Of a stretch of 18,589 bases of DNA, positions 16,304-18,589 are shown in pieces. Every line of letters starts with the position of its first letter. Positions within the stretch are counted from its first letter, which is position 1. Position numbers and translations under genes: made by a program. The notes below the pieces were generated by a model. It searched no databases and was not told where the DNA came from. It saw only the letters and a list, made by a program, of their open reading frames with translations. This DNA comes from JBFXJF01 sp050175155 (GTDB taxonomy: Bacteria; Bacillota; Bacilli; Tepidibacillales; Tepidibacillaceae), in assembly GCA_050175155.1 (NCBI GenBank), contig JBFXJF010000034.1, positions 1 through 18,589 on the forward strand, given 5' to 3'.

Positions 16304-17935
16304 ATGAAAACAAATTTTAAAAAATCATTATATTCCCTTTTAGTAATCATTATGTTATTATTGTCAGGATGTGAATCAATAGGTACACTTGGCGGTACAA
16401 TTGTTACTAACGTTTCCCCTAATAGGGGAAATGTCAGTGGCGGAGGAGAAGTAACAATTTATGGAAAAAACTTTACGTCGAACTTAAAGGTTTATTTCGG
16501 TGAGAATATTGCAGAAATTGATTCTATTTCAAACACTGCAATCGTGGTTTTTGCTCCGGAAGGTCAAGTGGGGAAAGTTAATATTCGAATTGTTAATAAT
16601 ACAGATATTGAGAATATTGTAGAATACTCAGCAGGAAATTATGAATATTATGAAGAGGAAATATTAGCCCCAATAATTACAGGTATCTCTTTAAATAAAG
16701 GCTTAATCACAGGTGGAGAACTTATTACTATTTATGGTAAGAACTTTGGTAGTAATCTTGAAGTGNNNNNNNNNNNNNNNNNNNNNNNNNNNNNNNNNNN
16801 NNNNNNNNNNNNNNNNNNNNNNNNNNNNNNNNNNNNNNNNNNNNNNNNNNNNNNNNNNNNNNNNNTTGTGACTATTAAGGTAACAGATCTAGATAGTACC
16901 CTCACTTCAGAGCTAATGGATGCTTATGAATATTATGAAGAGGAAATATTAGCCCCAATAATTACAGGTATCTCTTTAAATAAAGGCTTAATCACAGGTG
17001 GAGAACTTATTACTATTTATGGTAAGAACTTTGGTAGTAATCTTGAAGTGTTATTTGGAAGCATCAAAGCGACGATTACATCTAAGAATGACTCGGTCAT
17101 TATCGTAACAGTTCCTGCAAACCCAAAAGGACTTGTGACTATTAAGGTAACAGATCTAGATAGTACCCTCACTTCAGAGCTAATGGATGCTTATGAATAT
17201 TATGAAGAGGAAATATTAGCCCCAATAATTACAGGTATCTCTTTAAATAAAGGCTTAATTACAGGTGGAGAACTTATTACTATTTATGGTAAGAACTTTG
17301 GTAGTAATCTTGAAGTGTTATTTGGAAGCATCAAAGCGACGATTACATCTAAGAATGACTCGGTCATTATCGTAACAGTTCCTGCTAACCCAAAAGGACT
17401 TGTGACTATTAAGGTAACGGATCTAGATAGTACCCTCACTTCAGAGCTAATGGATGCTTATGAATATTATGAAGAGGAAAATAAGACAATTGTCATTCAA
17501 TTGAATCCTGGTGTTGATACAATTGAAATTTATTCTTTCTTTATTGATAAAGGAGCAAAAGCATATTATGACACGGTTGAACTAAATGTTGAAGTGGAAA
17601 GTGATGTTAATACTGCCCAATTAGGACTATATCAAGTTATCTATAAGGCTCAATATGGTGACTTGATAGCGATGATTGTTAGAAATGTAACAGTTATTGA
17701 TGAAACGGCTCCTACAATAATATTAAATAGTGGTATAGATACCATCTATGTTAATGAGGATTGGGTTGATTCTGGAGTAATTGTTTCTGATAACTCATTT
17801 GAAAGCATTGATGCTATAGTAAGTGGTAGTGTTAATAATCAAGTTCCAGGCACATACGTTATAAGATATATAGCTACTGATGCAAGTAACAATACTTCAT
17901 TTGTTGAACGCTATGTGACTGTTTTGAATAAATAA
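16304..17935 (+). CDS. Surface lipoprotein with IPT/TIG repeats and two DUF5011-like domains (contains assembly gap)
   Basis: The N-terminus MKTNFKKSLYSLL has a basic region, a hydrophobic core and a lipobox LLSGC with Cys23, so the product should be lipid-anchored on the outer face of the membrane. A diverged TIG domain follows (about 32-112, GGGEVTIYGKNFTSNLKVYFG). Then come three TIG repeats of 89 residues that are identical wherever they can be compared, joined by a YEYYEEE linker, and two DUF5011-like domains (about 391-465 and 466-543, the second with DETAPTIILNSGIDTIYVNE). The first repeat is interrupted by 100 N at 16766-16865, so the nominal 543 residues are not reliable; a single missing stretch of 82 bp would give 537. 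TIG and DUF5011-like domains recur in the same order at the end of the upstream subtilase. I infer a membrane-tethered binding or scaffold partner. No catalytic domain is visible. Confidence 0.92.
   Translation: MKTNFKKSLYSLLVIIMLLLSGCESIGTLGGTIVTNVSPNRGNVSGGGEVTIYGKNFTSNLKVYFGENIAEIDSISNTAIVVFAPEGQVGKVNIRIVNNTDIENIVEYSAGNYEYYEEEILAPIITGISLNKGLITGGELITIYGKNFGSNLEVXXXXXXXXXXXXXXXXXXXXXXXXXXXXXXXXXXVTIKVTDLDSTLTSELMDAYEYYEEEILAPIITGISLNKGLITGGELITIYGKNFGSNLEVLFGSIKATITSKNDSVIIVTVPANPKGLVTIKVTDLDSTLTSELMDAYEYYEEEILAPIITGISLNKGLITGGELITIYGKNFGSNLEVLFGSIKATITSKNDSVIIVTVPANPKGLVTIKVTDLDSTLTSELMDAYEYYEEENKTIVIQLNPGVDTIEIYSFFIDKGAKAYYDTVELNVEVESDVNTAQLGLYQVIYKAQYGDLIAMIVRNVTVIDETAPTIILNSGIDTIYVNEDWVDSGVIVSDNSFESIDAIVSGSVNNQVPGTYVIRYIATDASNNTSFVERYVTVLNK
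16641..17480 (+). repeat. Tandem 267-bp repeat array (three visible units plus a 21-bp remnant)
   Basis: Unit starts are at 16641, 16926, 17193 and a partial one at 17460. The last two complete units are exactly 267 bp (89 codons) and differ at only three positions, all silent (ATC/ATT, GCA/GCT, ACA/ACG). Unit 1 spans 285 positions because it contains the 100-N gap. The linker coding YEYYEEE is present at both outer ends and provides short homology for unequal recombination. Confidence 0.97.
16766..16865. other. Assembly gap of exactly 100 N inside the repeat array
   Basis: Unit 2 shows that 82 bp (equivalent of 17051-17132) should stand here if one unit is broken. 100 is a conventional scaffold-gap length, so the true missing length is probably 82 bp plus a whole number of 267-bp units. 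82 and 100 leave the same remainder modulo 3, which is why the frame appears intact. Confidence 0.95.
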
Positions 17936-17961
17936 TGACCCTGTTAAATGACCCTGTTAAA
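17936..17961. repeat. Direct repeat of 13 bp directly after the lipoprotein stop
   Basis: TGACCCTGTTAAA occurs twice without a spacer (17936-17948 and 17949-17961). Its role is unknown; it could be a local duplication or a remnant of an insertion-sequence end. Confidence 0.85.
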
Positions 17962-17980
17962 TAATCTGGAGTAATAAACG

Positions 17981-18015
17981 AAAGCATTTCGTCACAATAA
18001 CGAAATGCTTTTTTT
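17981..18015 (+). terminator. Rho-independent terminator of the subtilase-lipoprotein operon
   Basis: An 11-bp stem, AAAGCATTTCG (17981-17991) with CGAAATGCTTT (18001-18011), has a 9-nt loop and continues into a run of seven T ending at 18015. It lies 45 bp after the lipoprotein stop. Confidence 0.9.
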
Positions 18016-18064
18016 GCTATAAAACACACAATTAATCAAATTTATTAGGAGTGTTTTAAATGGG

Positions 18065-18360
18065 TTAGTTATAATTAAGAGAATACATAATTTTGTTTCT
18101 AAGCTTATTAAAATTATTGTAACCGTTAGCGTTTTTAATGATTGTTTTAATTTTTGAGTTTATGTCTTCAATTACACAATTGGACAATCTTCTTTTGTCA
18201 AAGCATCAAATTCCTGATTACAAGAATCATAATCCGAAGTGGCATTAAATTCACAATATTTTTCTTTTAAAAGATAAGCGGATTTAAGATCGTCATTAAT
18301 ACTGAGCAAATATTTAATAATTGCTTGTTTCTTCCATTTAGCGTTAATTTTTTTTAATTA
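18065..18360 (-). pseudogene. ISL3-family transposase relic (C-terminal part)
   Basis: On the minus strand, starting near 18350, one frame reads WKKQAIIKYLLSINDDLKSA and then YLLKEKYCEFN, DYDSCNQEFDALTKEDCP before a stop. A second frame, just downstream, reads RRLSNCVIEDINSKIKTIIK, NANGYNNFNKLRNKIMYSLN and a TAA (plus-strand 18065-18067). This matches the C-terminal end of ISL3 transposases (helical region 'DLK.AY.LKE.Y.EFN', then 'RLSNG.IEGINNKIK..K....GYRNF..FRNRI'). About 40 codons are deleted between the two blocks with a frame change, and the N-terminal DDE part is absent. The element is dead. I could not identify inverted-repeat ends with certainty. Confidence 0.85.
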
Positions 18361-18415
18361 TTTCAATAAAAGTTCATCATCAGTTCATTTTCATTTGGTA
18401 GAATCATTACAAATG

Positions 18416-18589
18416 AAAAGGAGAACTTCATATGTTAGAATTAAAAAACATAAAAAAGAGTTATAAAATTGGTGAACAAATCTTTCCAGCGTTAAATGGA
18501 ATAGATTTAGTGTTTAAAAAGAATGAGTTTGTTTCGATTCTTGGAGCATCAGGTAGTGGTAAAACAACCTTGTTAAATATTATCGGTGG
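18416..18589 (+). repeat. Right copy of the ABC-gene direct repeat
   Basis: It starts at the AAAAGGAGA ribosome binding site and extends to the window end. It is intact where the left copy has stops. Confidence 0.9.
18432..18589 (+). CDS. ABC transporter ATP-binding protein, N-terminal fragment (continues past window end)
   Basis: ATG 18432 follows a strong ribosome binding site (AAGGAG, 18418-18423, spacer 8). The 52 complete codons begin MLELKNIKKSYKIGEQ and include a complete Walker A motif (GASGSGKTTLLN). No stop interrupts the frame. It is the intact equivalent of the pseudogene at 450: the first 158 bases of both align without gaps and differ at about 21 positions by my hand count. The degenerate copy shows that this family carries a fused FtsX-like permease of the MacB/LolD type, which is usually linked to export of peptides or lipoproteins or to resistance. 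The substrate cannot be derived from this fragment. Confidence 0.92.
   Translation, partial: MLELKNIKKSYKIGEQIFPALNGIDLVFKKNEFVSILGASGSGKTTLLNIIG

Noticed and set aside
16641..17480. CRISPR array
   Set aside because: The units are 267 bp, adjacent without spacers and code for protein domains in frame.
18371..18404. Promoter of the intact ABC gene with TAGAAT at 18399-18404
   Set aside because: A plausible -10 box and a start distance that fits, but I found no convincing -35 box at 16-18 bp; not strong enough to list.

Overview
The window is strongly AT-rich. The 4,900-codon reading frame uses only TGG for its many tryptophans and all clear genes end in TAA, so TGA is a stop (code 11, not the mycoplasma code). 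Low G+C, purine-rich ribosome binding sites, a fused ATPase/FtsX-type ABC transporter, an ISL3 relic and giant Ig-rich surface proteins point to a low-GC Bacillota or a Mollicutes relative such as Acholeplasmatales or Izemoplasmatales. That placement is inference; no marker gene is present.

Layout. Positions 1-353 hold the C-terminal end of a DUF2726 protein, closed by a strong terminator. Positions 450 to about 1230 hold a decayed ABC transporter gene with stops, a deletion and a frameshift. A near-consensus promoter at 1416-1443 then opens a two-gene operon. The first gene (1577-16279) encodes a 4,900-residue secreted subtilase. The second (16304-17935), 24 bp downstream, encodes a lipoprotein. 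A terminator closes the operon at 17981-18015. After it lie an ISL3-family transposase relic on the minus strand and the start of an intact ABC transporter (18432 to the window end) that is a close paralogue of the pseudogene.

The subtilase has, in order: a signal/membrane segment, a prodomain, an S8 catalytic domain with an intact Asp200/His255/Ser418 triad, a beta-sandwich, a beta-helix, a C-type-lectin-like domain and three Big_2 domains. Five large modules follow. By my reading each has a seven-bladed RCC1/BLIP-II-like propeller and an SbsA/Big_5-type Ig domain, and the first four also carry two Big_2 domains. The protein ends with a beta-helix-end segment, FN3, an Ig-like domain, four IPT/TIG domains and two DUF5011-like domains, with no sortase signal or C-terminal membrane segment.

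The lipoprotein repeats the end of this architecture: one diverged TIG domain, at least three almost identical 89-residue TIG repeats, and two DUF5011-like domains. The shared domains and tight spacing suggest the two products work together at the cell surface, the lipoprotein as membrane-tethered partner. This is inference. The TIG array contains a 100-N assembly gap, so its true copy number is unknown.
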